A DNA stretch of 64,000 nt from Kondoa malvinella (Eukaryota > Basidiomycota > Agaricostilbomycetes > Agaricostilbales > Kondoaceae): the NCBI GenBank assembly GCA_039545315.1, contig BCIM01000002.1:957369-1021368 (forward strand). Reading direction: 5' to 3'. Both the position numbers and the translations under genes were made by a program. How positions within the stretch are numbered: position 1 is the stretch's first letter; every line of letters begins with the position of its first letter. Below, one piece after another: positions 47,366 to 60,000 of the stretch. Below the pieces are notes generated by a model. It did not search any database. It was not told the DNA's origin and worked only from the letters and a program-made list of their open reading frames with translations.

Positions 47366-47666
47366 ATGCAAGAACAAGCTCTTCAGTCTGTTCCTTTACC
47401 TGAGGGTCCCTTCGAAGCAAGAAGGTCAGCTTTGTCCCCGCTTCGTTGCAGCATAAAGCTGATATGTTGCGTCCAGTCATCTTACATATGCTGTGCAGCG
47501 GAATCGTCAGGATCTGGCTTTACAGGCTTTACGGTACGTCTTTGCTGTCTTTCGATCCTATCAAAAGCTGATGTCTTGATTCGACAGAAATGCCATGGAC
47601 GATGCCAGACTCAAACTCCGTCTTCTGCTAGGCGATGACTTTGTCTCTCCACCTCAACAAGCTTAA
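47366..47666 (+). CDS. Putative small protein of about 54 residues
   Basis: Proposed product: MQEQALQSVPLPEGPFE, then RNRQDLALQALRNAMDD and ARLKLRLLLGDDFVSPPQQA, with TAA at 47664-47666. It needs two introns: one from 47417 to 47498 with a GC donor (GAA|GCAAGA), and one GTACGT...GACAG. A GT donor a few bases later (GTCAGC) gives the wrong phase for the helical second half. The CT-rich leader and amphipathic helix (LALQALRNAMDDARLKL) argue that the gene is real. No family is recognised. The exact structure is uncertain. Confidence 0.4.
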
Positions 47667-48018
47667 CTCGACTTGAACAACTCTGCACTTTCTTTCTTTT
47701 CTGCTCTTTGGTTTCATTGGGTCGGCTTTGTGAGGTATTTATCGGGATTCACGGTCAAGGGGTCAAGGGTGTGAACAAGCTGGAATACCCTTCATCAAGA
47801 TATCATATCAAGGATCTTCAATAGACGTGACACGAAATTGGCAACCGTACTGTATTTTATCTATTTATCGGAATGGCTCGAATTGCAACGAAAGACTGCT
47901 ATGACTGCTCTCATCTTTGCTCCAGCTGCTCAGGACTGTGCGATAAGCCGACCTAGACTTAGAACTCGATGTTTGGCGTTCAAGCGCTCTTGTCACAAAT
48001 CCACGACGCAGCTGAATA
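47667..48018. other. Intergenic region upstream of EMC5
   Basis: About 350 bases: 3' flank of the small gene, then the EMC5 promoter. No other feature seen. Confidence 0.6.
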
Positions 48019-48529
48019 ATGTCCAAGTCTTCAGCAGCAGCAGCAAAGAGCTTTGGGAGATTCCTCGTCGTCGTAGGGACGGTGCTGTTCGTACACGCTG
48101 GCTATTCGACCTATGAACGTATGTGCTTTGAAATCTCGCAGCCAACTACAGCTGACACTCTGTTACAGTACGAGCTGTCCTACGTTCATTAGGCGAACCT
48201 TTCAATTTCTTAGAAGCGGATGTACGTGGTAGCCTTTGATACTGGGACGAGAGCGAGCTGATGCAGGGGCATTCGTCGACAGACATCCGTCGAACTCGCT
48301 ATTTCCTTTTTGTTGCTGCTATGGGGCGTCGTAATGACTGCGTCAAACTTTGAAAACATTACATGGGAGCATGAATACCGTCAAAAGTGCGTTTCCTGCA
48401 CGCTTCTGCCTAGACTTGGGCTGACCAATGTCGAACACGCACAGGTCGATAGATCAAGTGGACTCTCGGTTGAGCTTTATCAATCTTCAGCATAGGGCTA
48501 CACTGCTGCCAGAGTCAGAGGAACGGTAA
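48019..48529 (+). CDS. EMC5: ER membrane complex subunit 5
   Basis: EMC5 is part of the ER membrane protein insertase, and its two membrane helices help form the insertion cavity. The product starts MSKSSAAAAKSFGRFLVVVG, first helix to TVLFVHAGYSTYE, then LRAVLRSLGEPFNFLEAD, the second helix VELAISFLLLLWGVVMTAS, then NFENITWEHEYRQKSIDQVD and SRLSFINLQHRATLLPESEE. TAA at 48527-48529. Three introns (GTATGT...TTACAG, GTACGT...GACAG, GTGCGT...CACAG) all keep the frame. For the second, the acceptor 16 bases after the first possible CAG is needed to give EADTSVELA. Length about 110 residues, as expected. Confidence 0.88.
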
Positions 48530-48642
48530 CGGGTTTTTGTATGGTTGGGCTATTTTGCATTATTGTACAAAGCATCGTTACAACGAGTCCTGCTCCCTTC
48601 TCCTCCTCTAGTCTACACCCTACACTCGCTTGCTGCTCTCAT

Positions 48643-48961
48643 CTACTCTTGAGCAAAAGATTTGAACTGCCAGACAATCAGCGTCTCCCCTTTCGACACG
48701 GCAGCCAGAACTGACCATTGTCCGCTCAGCAGCTCCAATTCCCTCATACCTGCCTGACTGCTTGGTCCCATCGCTCCCATCTATCCTCAAATTCCGTGGT
48801 AAAGTCGTCGAAGCAGCTTGCATTTCCGCTCGAAGTAATAATTCTTCGCGTGTAGAGAGCGGTGCTGGGCCTTTTGGTATCGGTAGTCTTATCATACGAT
48901 TGGCACCAGCTCGGATTGGCTTTGGCGCTATACTGGCGAGACGGCGTAGCGAGGCGTGCAT
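48643..48961 (-). CDS. Small protein with a mitochondrial-type N-terminus
   Basis: Starts MHASLRRLASIAPKPIRAGA, an Arg/Ser/Ala-rich, acid-free stretch that resembles a mitochondrial targeting peptide. RMIRLPIPKGPAPLSTREEL, LLRAEMQAASTTLPRNLRID and SDGTKQSGRYEGIGAAERTM follow. After a 49-nt intron (GTCAGT...GGCAG) the last exon gives FKSFAQE and TAG (48643-48645). About 89 residues. No family recognised; length and targeting would suit a small subunit or assembly factor of a mitochondrial complex. Ends 113 bases from the convergent EMC5 stop. Confidence 0.55.
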
Positions 48962-49083
48962 GGTAGTTGAGTGAGAGGAATGAAAGGCGAAATGACAGTG
49001 ACATTGACTGAAAGTGACACCTCCTTTGCCCCTCGTGTTAGATCTATGGCTATGGACACATGTACAAGTAGCTCGTGCTGATT

Positions 49084-51309
49084 CTACGACTTTTGGTTCT
49101 TCTCTTGCGATTCTTGTTCCTTTCTCGCTGCCTTCTCCTCTCGTTTCCGCTCAACCATCATTGCCAACGCAAGGCAGATACAATTGACCAGGGCGATGGC
49201 GATCAGCACACCTGCACCGTGGTCAGCCAGGTGAAGAGAAGCAATGAATTTGCATACCGAAATATAATCCAACTATAAATCACATAAGCGTGGTGCTACG
49301 GAGGCAGAAGAAGGGACGTACGATACTTGTTTTCCCTAGTTGCATAGAAGATGACCTTGTAGCCCTGAATCCACGTCGTCAGACGTATCAGACCAAGATG
49401 GAGCAAAAACTGACTTCAACTATCTGTAAGAATGGGACCCAGCGCATGAAGCGGTAGAACTGCTGTGTTGCCTCTGTATGTGTGTCAGACATGCGTAGGT
49501 AAGGTGACGTGAGTACGTACCGATCGGCGTGAAGGACGATGCTGTCGTTCCGTCAGACTAGGGTCATGGTACCGATGAATGAGCTTACTGATACTTTTGC
49601 GCCAGAGAACAAGTCAGGCTCGGTAGTGTGAAATTAGAAGCTGGAAGGCTCACTTTGTGATGATCCAAAAGATCACTTCCAATAGATCAGTCACGTCTTA
49701 GCATCAGCGGAGTAAATAAGCTCACAAAAGAAAGGCAGGAACTGAAAGCAAGCGTTCAGAGCAGTCTCATGCTCAGAGCTAAAGGACGTACTGCCATACC
49801 AACAAGTGATATCATCGTCTCCATTGCTAGACCCAGTGCGAGCAGTGCGACGTAATTGAGCATCCATAGAACGACAAAGCCCGCTGTGACATCGGTCAGA
49901 ATCAATCATTTGTGCTAGAGAACAGCTCACCTCTACCTACAGCAGCCGTAACTGGTACTTGCCAGGCGACTATCAGGATGGAGAAGAGAAGCGACTGACA
50001 AGGTTCTAATGAGCGATAGACTAGATAGATAGATTATGACGTACCATCCAGAAGTAGAAGAAGACCGGAACAGCTAATCTCCAAGCTATCATCCAAAGCT
50101 CGCGATCAGCCTGGAAAAGCAAACGAACAACCCAACTAACTGTACAGCGTCCAAAATGTAGTCTTCTTATGCCACCCTGCTTTACCCCTCGCCGCAAAAT
50201 GCCAAATAGTCAAATGAAAAGAAAAGATGATGTAATAGATCAAAGCAGCTTCAAAAGGTGCCGCAGCAGCCCACGATCCCTCATCTCTGCTTCCATCCGG
50301 TTTATGTGTTTGTACAGGCCGAACGTCTTCAGAATAATAACTAAAGGGATTGCCTATTGCTTGTGGGACGGCTGCAGCGTTTGCTAATGCTGCTGCATCG
50401 CCGGTGATGGATTGAAGGTAGTTTTGGACCGCTTGTGAGCCTGCTGGTTTCAGAGCTCGAGAAGCGGCCTCTTCTAGTAAAGTGTTCAGGTAGAGTAGTG
50501 TGACTTGATAGAAGCGAGCTCCGGAGCTATCGTTCCGATTAGTATTGGGATGGAGAGGGTAAAAGAGGACTGACTAGAAGACGCCTACGCATCCCGAGGG
50601 ATCATATGATGCATCTCCCGTTTGTAGAGCATTCAGCCAAACGGTCGTCGAATTCGGGTAAGCGATGAGAGCTCCCCATTGCCTCGAATAACCAACATCT
50701 TCTATCGCTTGAGCCGGACCACCAGGATATTCGGAAGCATCTTTGATGTTGAATCCTAATCTGGTAGCTGATTTAGGCATAGCATTGGTCTCTTGAGCCA
50801 TTTGAACAAGCGCAGGTCCAACTATCGCCGAGTCGCCAACGACGGGTGATTCGAAATCGACGACCAGACATTCTAGATAGCTGACTCTTTCTAATAACTT
50901 CCATGTACTGCCCCAGAAGATGGGCAAGACGATCCAAGCTGCTATAGTGATCATGGCAAGTCCTCTGTTCCGTTCAAATGTCAACACTTCTCTGTCATGC
51001 AACAATATTTTCCTGGCAGAAGCTCACTTGAAAAAGCCAGCGGCTGAAGTTTTGCCTGCTCCTCGTACTTTTCCATGCCAAAAGGGATACGTCGACCGTT
51101 CATCGCCGTCGAGTGTTGTCGAACCGCTGGAAGTTGAGGAGGGCATAGTTTATCAAACACCAGCTGTCCATCCAGAGCCTAGCAAAGGCTGGTATACACA
51201 GGACCGAGCGGGAATAGGCCAATAGCAAGACAGATGGCGGAAAACAGGCAACCCATGCTATTGTTAGCTTGAAGATCGACAAAATAGAATGACGATGTTT
51301 TTTGCTCAT
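49084..51309 (-). CDS. SNG1/DUF3533-type multispanning membrane protein (copy 1)
   Basis: SNG1-like proteins are fungal plasma-membrane proteins linked to drug resistance and lipid asymmetry. The product has a membrane helix (RGLAMITIAAWIVLPIFWGS) and a large extracellular domain (FESPVVGDSAIVGPALVQMA, GYSRQWGALIAYPNSTTVWL, GDASYDPSG). Membrane helices follow from EAALIYYIIFSFHLTIWHFA to GVLIAIALVNCICLALAMMV, and a charged tail (ERKREEKAARKEQESQEKN) ends at TAG 49084-49086. More than ten introns break the second half into short exons. A likely cytosolic start segment (MNGRRIPFGMEKYEEQAKLQ) precedes the first helix; whether the first ATG is at 51309 (MSKKHRHS) or inside this segment is not settled. 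It is paralogous to the next gene. Confidence 0.72.
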
Positions 51310-51420
51310 GCGCCTCCTGCTTCCCAACACTAGCCAGCAAGACAAGCGAGGATGGGCATCTTTTCTGCAGAAGCGGCAGATGGAACGAAACGGACAAGTG
51401 CTTGGTCAAGCGACGATGGT
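51310..51420. promoter_or_regulatory. Short divergent promoter of the two SNG1-like paralogues
   Basis: Only about 110 bases separate the proposed start codons of the head-to-head pair, so both genes probably share control elements. If the minus-strand gene starts further in, the region extends to about 51,090. Confidence 0.4.
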
Positions 51421-53083
51421 ATGAAGCAGGGCAGAAAGACTATCATCAAAATGGTCCTCATCGCTTTCGGGCTGATCACTGCAAGTCCCAAGTCCGCGAC
51501 CTTGTGATCTCTCTGATTATGCTGCACAGGTCTTTATGCTGGGCTTTGAGAGCTGGTACTTTGGTTCTTACTTTAGGCAAGATGAAAACGCCTACCGCTT
51601 GACTGTCCGAATACTCGACCTGGACTCGCAATACGCCTCGACAGTAGCCGGAGCACCTGCAGCAATACTAGGGCCAGCTATCGTGCAAGCTGCAAATAAT
51701 GGTGCGTTGCATGACTGTTGCTGGAGACTGACAAGCTGAAGCTATGTGGCAGCCATCAGCTCAATGCCGCATTTTCATCTGGGCTATCAGATAGCGGACA
51801 GCAACGAACTCAGTCAATTTGCACTGGCTCAAGGGCAGCAAGGTCTGAATGCTAGCGATTACATCCGTCAACTGATCAACAAGTAAGCCTTATCATCAAG
51901 TGTGTATCACAGCTGATACGTTCATCTATAGTCAGGATGTCTGGGCGGGCATCATCATCAACCCAAATGCTACCGTTCTAGCAACAGAAGCAGCAAATAC
52001 CGGTTCGACAGGCTACGATCCACGCGGATCAATCACCTTTTTCTTCTCTGAATCGCGTAACTTCTTTTCTACAAGACAACACATCGAAACTCTTGCGCTC
52101 GAAGTCATCAGGTCTGGCCAAAATCAAGCGAATGTTGAATTTGCTCAGAATCTGCTTAATGCTGCGTCGAATGCGGGAAGTGTAGATACGCTACTCACTG
52201 CTGCAACCTCAAATGCCCTGACTCAACCTTTTGGTCATTCGATCTATGATTTGAACCCTTTCAATCAAATAGCGGTATGCCCACATTTGCTTCTGATCGA
52301 AGAAGTCTGAGCGCTGGCTTACAGGCAGAAGCACCAACAACAGCAGGTGCCATCTACCTCATCATCTTCACTTTCCTCATTTCACCAATATGGGCCCAAG
52401 CTTTCGCACCGTTTTCAAAACAGATTACTAGGGGATCGCATTATTTCCTCAAAGTCGCTGTACCGATACTAGCGTACTTTTGGATCAGCTTGATGTATTC
52501 TTTGGTTACGAAAGCGTTCTTGGTTGATTTCTCGATCAAATATGGAAATAGTAAGTTTGCCTTAATAACCTGCTTCCAATGTGGCTTATATCTAACCCTG
52601 TAGTTGGCTTTTTCTTGTACTGGATGATTTCTTTCGTCACCATGGCAGCTCTGGGTCTCGTAATGGAATGTGCCCTCGCTGTACTGGGTAGTTTATATAT
52701 GCCGTTTTTCCTCGTCGCATGTAAGCTACTCCCCTACGTTGTATCATATGGCGCTCATAGTGTGTCTAGGGGTTATCATCAATGTTTCTGTTGCCTTTCT
52801 CAGTATTTCGGATACGGATCATTTCTACGCTTACGGCCACGCATTTCCTATATGGCAGAATGTGGACGCTACGAAATCAATCATATTTGGGACGAAGAAT
52901 CATCTTGGTCAGGACTTTGGCGTGAATTTAGCTTGGGTCGTCTGTGCTGCTATTGGTATGTTCTCATTTGACAAAGCCCTATCTTTTACTGATAGGACCT
53001 CAGCACTGGTGTCCATCACATCATTCCAGAGGCATAAGATGGAGAGGGAGGAAGCGCAATCACAGTCGGAGAAGAAGCAGTAA
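51421..53083 (+). CDS. SNG1/DUF3533-type multispanning membrane protein (copy 2)
   Basis: Starts MKQGRKTIIKMVLIAFGLIT and, after a 49-nt GC-AG intron (51481-51529), VFMLGFESWYFGSYFRQDEN. The extracellular part matches copy 1 in layout: LDSQYASTVAGAPAAILGPA, VWAGIIINPNATVLATEAAN, STGYDPRGSITFFFSESRNF. Membrane helices then follow (AGAIYLIIFTFLISPIWAQA, FLKVAVPILAYFWISLMYSL, GFFLYWMISFVTMAALGLVM, and further helices) to a last segment (SALVSITSFQRHKMEREEAQ) and a Glu/Gln-rich end with TAA at 53081-53083. Nine or so short introns. Sequence identity with copy 1 is modest, so the duplication is old. Family assignment is from domain architecture; the transported or controlled substrate is unknown. 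Confidence 0.75.
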
Positions 53084-54070
53084 TGTTTAGCATGTTAGAT
53101 TGTATCATAGTGTATATAATTGCATGGATATATGAAAGCACTAGTAATAGGAGCAACGAAAGTGAGGCACGCGAGGTTGGTTGCTAAAGAGTGGTGGGAC
53201 AGCTTAAAGGAGACGGTTTTGGGTTGTGAGCGTGGGGATGAAATTACAAGCTACGGTCCTTTCAACACAGCTGGAGTCAAAGACGATAAGATACAGAGAA
53301 GGCATAAAGACTTGCAGGTGCTTGCTCGGTGACGTTTCCCCAAGTAGTCAGAACTTCACCGAAGGCTCGTCATGCGGAGGGATGGCAGTGAATGAGCATC
53401 AATGTACGCTTCAGAGCTCCCGCAGCGTGCGCAGCGCATACAGGACAAGCCGAAGAGACCGCAGAGCGACGACGAAGCCAACAGCAACAGCAAGCGCGAC
53501 ACAAAGCCAAGCGCTCGATAGCAAACCGGTACTTGTTGACTGCGACAGGATGAAGAGGATACAGCAAAACGACGAGAGCAGAACAGCGAAATAGATAACA
53601 GAAGAGGGTATGATTTCATGCACCGCATTAAGGAAGTTCCCTTGCGAAATTCAAGATGCTCATGCAGACTCGAGAGTCGCTGTTGATTGACGGCGAGCAG
53701 TTTCACAGCACATTCTGTCTGACTTACCCATTGTCCTTGTTTCGGGAAGACCTCTGAGAGGTTAATACACCTCCCTTAGCAACGAACACACGGCAGACAT
53801 CAGCAAGAATACAGCAAGATCTGAACAGAGCTTTGTATTGCTGCTGGCTTCAGCAAAGGAGCGTCTGAGCTACCTATTTCAGCGCAAAATAGACTGAGTG
53901 CAGCAAAAATACCCGTTATACCGTTGCTAGCTATACCCAAACGATCTCAAGACTCTACCGCCATGTGTAACTGCTAGGCCAAGTCTGCGTGAACTACGGG
54001 CTGGCCTGCATTGGCTCTCAAGGCTTCGACAACTGCCTCTATACCATATATCCGGCACAATTTCAGTCAA
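53084..54070. other. Intergenic region upstream of RIM15
   Basis: Nearly 1 kb without a supported gene. Overlapping ORFs at 53226-53706 on both strands appear to be chance. The last part is the RIM15 promoter/leader, consistent with a large regulated gene. No repeat recognised. Confidence 0.55.
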
Positions 54071-57000
54071 ATGGATTCCAGAGAGCCCACGCAAGGCTCT
54101 GACACGTCAAACAGCTCTGAAGAGACTGGCCGGCAGGGCTCACGATCTAGTCAGGACTTTGTGCCCTACACCAGGAATAGAAATCAAAATGCCTCGCAAA
54201 GGTGAGAAGCTGCTTCTTTTATTGAGCCTCTCGCTGCATGAAAGACTCTGTATAACTGACCTACGTCGTCTTTGTTGCCCACAGTAGTTCACATAGCGCC
54301 GGTTCTGGCCCATTGCGCAAAAGGTCCTCTTCTTCAGTTGCGGCAGGCAGGCGCCGTCAGAGCTCTCTGTCCTCTTTATTGAGCAATGTCACGACCTTTG
54401 AAACCGAGGAAGAACAAAATAAAGACGATGAGGAGGAAGAGAGCGAAGACTCGCACTCTATCGCATCTGCACCGAGACCTATCTCGCCCATGTCCACAAG
54501 TCCAGCCGCAACATCTTCAGGAACCCCCATGCGTATTCCTGTGTCTAGTCCGATCACTGTAGAACGAAGCAACTCGACCACCAAGCGCCGTTCTCTGCTC
54601 GGAAGTTCACCCGTAACTACAGCCCACTTGCAAGAAGAAGAGGAAGAAGAACCGGCAGAGAAGAGCAGCTATGAATCCATGGGCGAGCCTATGCCTTCTA
54701 TGACTGGCCCGGTTCCGCCTTCTCATAGACTGTCTACTACACCCTTATTTCCATCACCTCTGGCTCAAGCTCTGTTTGCCAATCAGGATGATGAGCATAT
54801 GGATGTTGTGGACTTGGAGTCGGAGAGCTTTGGTCGGACTGGAATGGGTCAAGGGCTAACAGAGCATCAGAGGTCGCTTTCAGAGAAGAAGAGCTCGTCT
54901 TCTCCTCCTCGAAGCGGGCCGGCTGCTCTCTGGAATCTACCACCTAGAAGCGGAAGTCCTTTGCGTTTGGAAGCACAAGCTCCTCCTCAGCGTGAGCATT
55001 TCTGCTAAACCCGGGTAACTGTTGATTGAAACAGGATACCCCACCAGGTCGAATACCGTCACCGCAGTCTTCGCATTCTTCACTGTCTTCTCTTGCCTCT
55101 CAATCTACTGCCCCCAACTCCCTAGGCATAGATACCGGCAAGTCGCACAAGCTGGCTGCGAAACGAGCATCTGTGTCAATACCGTCGGGCAATATCGAAT
55201 ACGTCCCTTCAGCATCCCTGGCCTCTTCTCAAGGGTCACATGGTTCATCGCCAGGCTCCTCAGGCATGTCTGGAGATGCTTTAAGTCCTCGCAAGTCATA
55301 CAACGAAGGCCATGAAGGCGAATACGCTCGGGCTGTAGAAATGGGCGCCGTTCCAGCAAGCTCTCCGCCTAGATCCGCGTCTGTTGCTGCCTCAACAGCT
55401 CCTCTAGTCATTCCGACCTCTTCCAGTGGTCGACGACTGTCTATTGCTGGCTCTTCCCCGACCAACTCGCGCTCCTTCATAAGTGCGCCATTCCCGGCAT
55501 TGCCTCAGCTGGCTCCCGTTTCTTCAAGACCGCCTCTCAATACAGCTATATCTATGCCACAGTCAGCAACCATAGGCAGCATGTTGCCGCCAGGACCAGA
55601 GTCAATCAAGCTTCAGCGAGTGCCTACCCAAGTTCGAATTGCCCAGTCTCTACATGCCATGGCATCTTCTGCGCCTAACGTCATACCAGAGAATGTATCA
55701 GCTGCCACTAACACCAGCCCTGCTGAATATTCTGCTACACTCACCCCGATGGCTTCGAGAGCAGCTTCGCCCGGCACTTCCAACTCTTCAGAAACCGCTG
55801 CCAATCCACCAGGCGATAATGATATCCTCCCATTCGCTAGCAAGATCCCTCTGCCACCTGCTAGTCTTGATCCTTTGAGCAGCTTGTCCAGTTCTTTCTC
55901 TGGTCGATCAGGTCCTTCTTCAGCCGGAGCAGAAAGCAACTCTGCCTATTCGCCTCTCTTCGATTTCCCACCTACGACTGCAAGCTTGGGAACTTCTCCA
56001 ACCTCTTCTATCAGTCATCGTAGAAGTAGGTCGCAATCAAAAGGCGCAGCTCGTGCAGCAGAATTAGCCGCTCAGCTTGGTTCAACGCAACATCCCCCAA
56101 TTGGTGTCCGGGCAGCTTCTCTGGCTCCTCCAAACAATTTCGAGCAGTTTCAAAAGCCGCCTGGACGATCCTTTAGTGGTTCAAGTGCTCCCGGTGGTCC
56201 TGGATCTGCCCAAGAATGGGATGAAACAGACTTGCGTCGATCGCTTTCCGGACGCAAAATGTCGAATCGTACATCCATCCTGCCAGAGAACTTGCCTAGC
56301 ACGGACGAATATGCCCGAATCATCATGCAAAGTCGCAATGCAAAGATGAAGAAGTGGAAGCGATCACAAGGTCGACCTGCTTCTCTGAATCGAGTCAATT
56401 CGACCATCTCAGGGTCAACAGCTAGCTCTTTCGGTCGCAACATCTCTTCTGGTCTGCGAACTGCTTTACCGGATTTCGAAACTGCTAGTCAAGCGGATGA
56501 TGCTTCGTCTATAGGCGAAGCCGACATTGCAGATCTAGCAGAAGCCGCCAGTTACAGCTCCAGTGATGCCTTTCCAAATCGGCCTGGCCATACTCTTGGC
56601 TCATCTCGGGATATCGAATGGGTCGACTGGCTGGACGAGTACAGGCGGATGAAAGATGCTAAGATGCGAGAGCAGGGAGATGCGTCAATGTCGGAAAGCG
56701 AAGCTCAAGCGAAGGCCGACGCAGAAGCGATGCCACCTCCGCCTGTCCCAGCTCATGTAGACAAGGGAAAGCAGAGAGCTATCGAAGCAGGTCAGTCTTG
56801 CGCTGCTTGATCCAATCAATCAAGCTCAATTTGTATATGCAGACTATGTTCCCGAATCAAGCACGCCCCCTTCGAGCTTATACGCACCAGAACCAAGGCC
56901 GAGACGCTTGAGTCAAGCCTCGTTGAATAATTCCCATCAAGGCAGTCTGGAGAGAACAGTATCTATCGATCCGTTAGGTACACGGCATCCTCATTTGAAA

Positions 57001-60000
57001 AAGAAAAAGGGTACTTTCGCTCGGATAGATGCTTGGTGGGGTGCCGTACGAAACAGCTTCACAGCGCCTCAAGAAGATGGAGGCAAGCTTCGGCGGTCAC
57101 GCTCTCGCACCAAGCCTCCTACCCTGCACGAGGACCTATCACCAAAGTCTGAGTTGCCGCCTCCGTCAAGCCAAGCGATGACCAGCTCGATGTCAGTCAA
57201 GGAGCAGCCAACATTGGCTAGACCAGCTGCGCCGACTAGAGTGTCAACGTCAGCCCTTGATATGCCTCCACCGCCCATTCCCCTTCGTAAAGCAAAGTCC
57301 AACTCGTTCGAAGGGTCTACTAAGAACAGGGATACTGTCCCGGCTGGCTCTTTGGGTCCGTCTCACATCGAGTCTCTGCAGCCACGTCTGCATACTGCTC
57401 GACAAAGAACTACATCTTCAAAATCTCGCGAATCATCGGATGGAAGTGAAACCGGCCAGCTTTCTTCAAGACGTCGCAATCCGCCTCTCTCGCTCAATCT
57501 TGACCATCGACGGAACCTCTTCTCTGGCGCTACTGATCCTCCCTCTCAATCAACCTCAGATTCATCGCAGCAGTCTCGATCCTTCTTCACGCCTCCGATA
57601 ACAGGTGGCTATACCGTGCCGGGTCTCACGCCGGGTCAGTCTCCATGGGACCGTACACCTGGCCTAGTTCCTACCAGCACTGCAATGCACTTGGGTAGCC
57701 AAGCAATCGAAACCAGACCTGCCATGCCTCGAGCAAGATCCAGTCAAATCCCGGCCTTTTCGATGAACTCCATTCAGTCTCACATTCGTAGTCGTCTGAC
57801 ACATGCTAAAGAAAGTTGCGACAAGGAACTGCGAAAGATCACCCAAGGCATTACCACCTACGTCGAGCAGGAATTAGAAAAAGAGCGCGCAGCCGATACG
57901 ATGGAAGCCAATCTGGCTGCTATGGAGGAACTGCGTGTGACCGAGTCCGAGGCCGATAGCGAGGGTACTGGTGTGGACGGAGACGAATCAGATACGGCCA
58001 TAACGCTTCATCGACCAAGCCTTCGCCAACGGGTATCATCGAGTCTCCTCAGCCATCAGTATAACAACTCCATGCAGGTAGATGTAGGACCGGTCGCCAA
58101 CACAGCACCGCCATCCTTGCCAGGTTCTGCTCAAGGTAGTCCCACGACCCGCTCTATTGCACTGCCTGTGTCTCGCCAGCATTCCCTATCTGCTCGAGGA
58201 CGACCCGGAGCAGCATCACCTAGGCGCTTCTCAGCTGTCCAGAGAAGATCATCCAATTTGGCACCCAAAGCTGCTGATATCTCGGCTGCCCTTTCGCGCA
58301 CTCTTAGCCGAACAACTTCAGCTTCTGCGGATTCTGTCAACTCGTCCCGCTCAACTTCAAGATCCCGCTCGCCTATGCCAAGCTTGTCGGTGTCTCAATC
58401 ACGCCGCTCTCAGACTCCAGCGGATCCACGCTCGCCATCACAAGCGACTGAAAGTGATGCAGCTTCGCCGTTTGTAGCCCTCTTACAAGCCATCATCACA
58501 GTCGCTACGGATGTGCTAGATACCAATGTCAATGCTCTGCTGTCGAAGTCTGGCCTGTGCGCCGAGTTCATCCAGAAGGTTCAACATATCGGTAAAGCTT
58601 GGGATGATCATCCCGAATGGCCATGCAGGGGCTGGTATGTGCAACTGCTGCTGGCTGTGGCTGGTCTCAGCCGAGTTGTTGAATGGTGGGAAGCCGAGAA
58701 GGGCTTCTGGAAGTTCGATGACAAGGACGACGCTGCGGACTCTGAACCCATCATTTTCGTTGCCAAATCTGCAAATGAGGATCGCCGTCCTTCAATCCCT
58801 CTGGTAGCTCCCTCGCTTTCAAGAACAGCTTCAGACAGCGGAATGAAACTACCAGTAGCAGGCAAACGCAAAAAGCTTTCTTCCTCTCCAGCTGAAATGG
58901 ACATTGGCGATCAATCCCAGCAAGCCGCCTTCCCCCAAACACCTACTTCGGCAGCTACACAAGTAGCTTCTACCTCGGCGGTTGCCGCTCCGCTGAAGCC
59001 AACAGCTCAAGATCTCAGAGTCGCTGCGGAGGAAGTACGCAGCGCAACCATCTTAATGGAACTTGACTTGGATGGCGAGACATTTCACTATCTTAGTCCA
59101 GTCTGGCAAACAGTCGTCGGGTATGTCTTTTACACCGTGTCTGTCAACTACTAAGACAAATTCTAGCTTAAATCCTGCGGGATGTATTGGTCGACCGATA
59201 TCGAATCTCTTATACCCCGCTGACAATCATCTCTTCTGCGAAGCGTCAAAGCAACTGCTTCGAGATGATGGACACACTGTCGAGCTACGCTTTCGCTTGC
59301 GCATCATGCAACCAGAAGATCAAGAAATGGAAGGATCAGAGCGCAGAGGATCTGCCGATTACATCTACGAAGCGATGGAGGGCAAGGGCATGCTTATGCA
59401 CGATCGTGTCAGTGCAAAAGCGACCCACACAATGTGGGTCGTACGTCCGGTGGAAGAAGACTATGAGGAGGCGACACAAGTCAAGAGCCCAGCGCGATTT
59501 GGTCAGGCTCACCACCAAAGATCCCTGAGCGATCCAGTCGCTTCTATTCCAGCCGAGCAGTCTTTCAGCACCGAAAGCTTCCTTTGCCGGATATGCGATC
59601 GACAAATTCCAGCTTGGTTCTTCGAAAAGCACAACGAGACTTGCAGCGAGACCCATCGGTTGGAAGTCGACATATCTAACTGCAATGATCGTTTGAACGA
59701 GATCCGCAATTCTATTCGACAACTCAACCAGGCCATCTCCCATTCTGGACCCGCATCGCCCATCGAGGTGAGCCGATTCTTGACAGGCTTTTTGATTCGA
59801 AAATGACAGCGATCTTGAAAGTACCGCGGCACTCCAATGCTCTCGCCTACTTGCTCCGATGCTCTGGGCATGGTGTCCTCGGATACTGAAGCAGGCTCGG
59901 TGCAGACAAGTGATAAACTTCTCAAGCAGCAGACCGAGCTGTTGGACGAGATCGCTGATATGGTCCAAGCAGCGCTGGAAATTTCTGTGCCGACTCTGAA

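Noticed and set aside
53226..53706. ORFs of 65-122 codons on both strands upstream of RIM15
   Set aside because: Mutually overlapping, with low-complexity composition and no recognisable motif.
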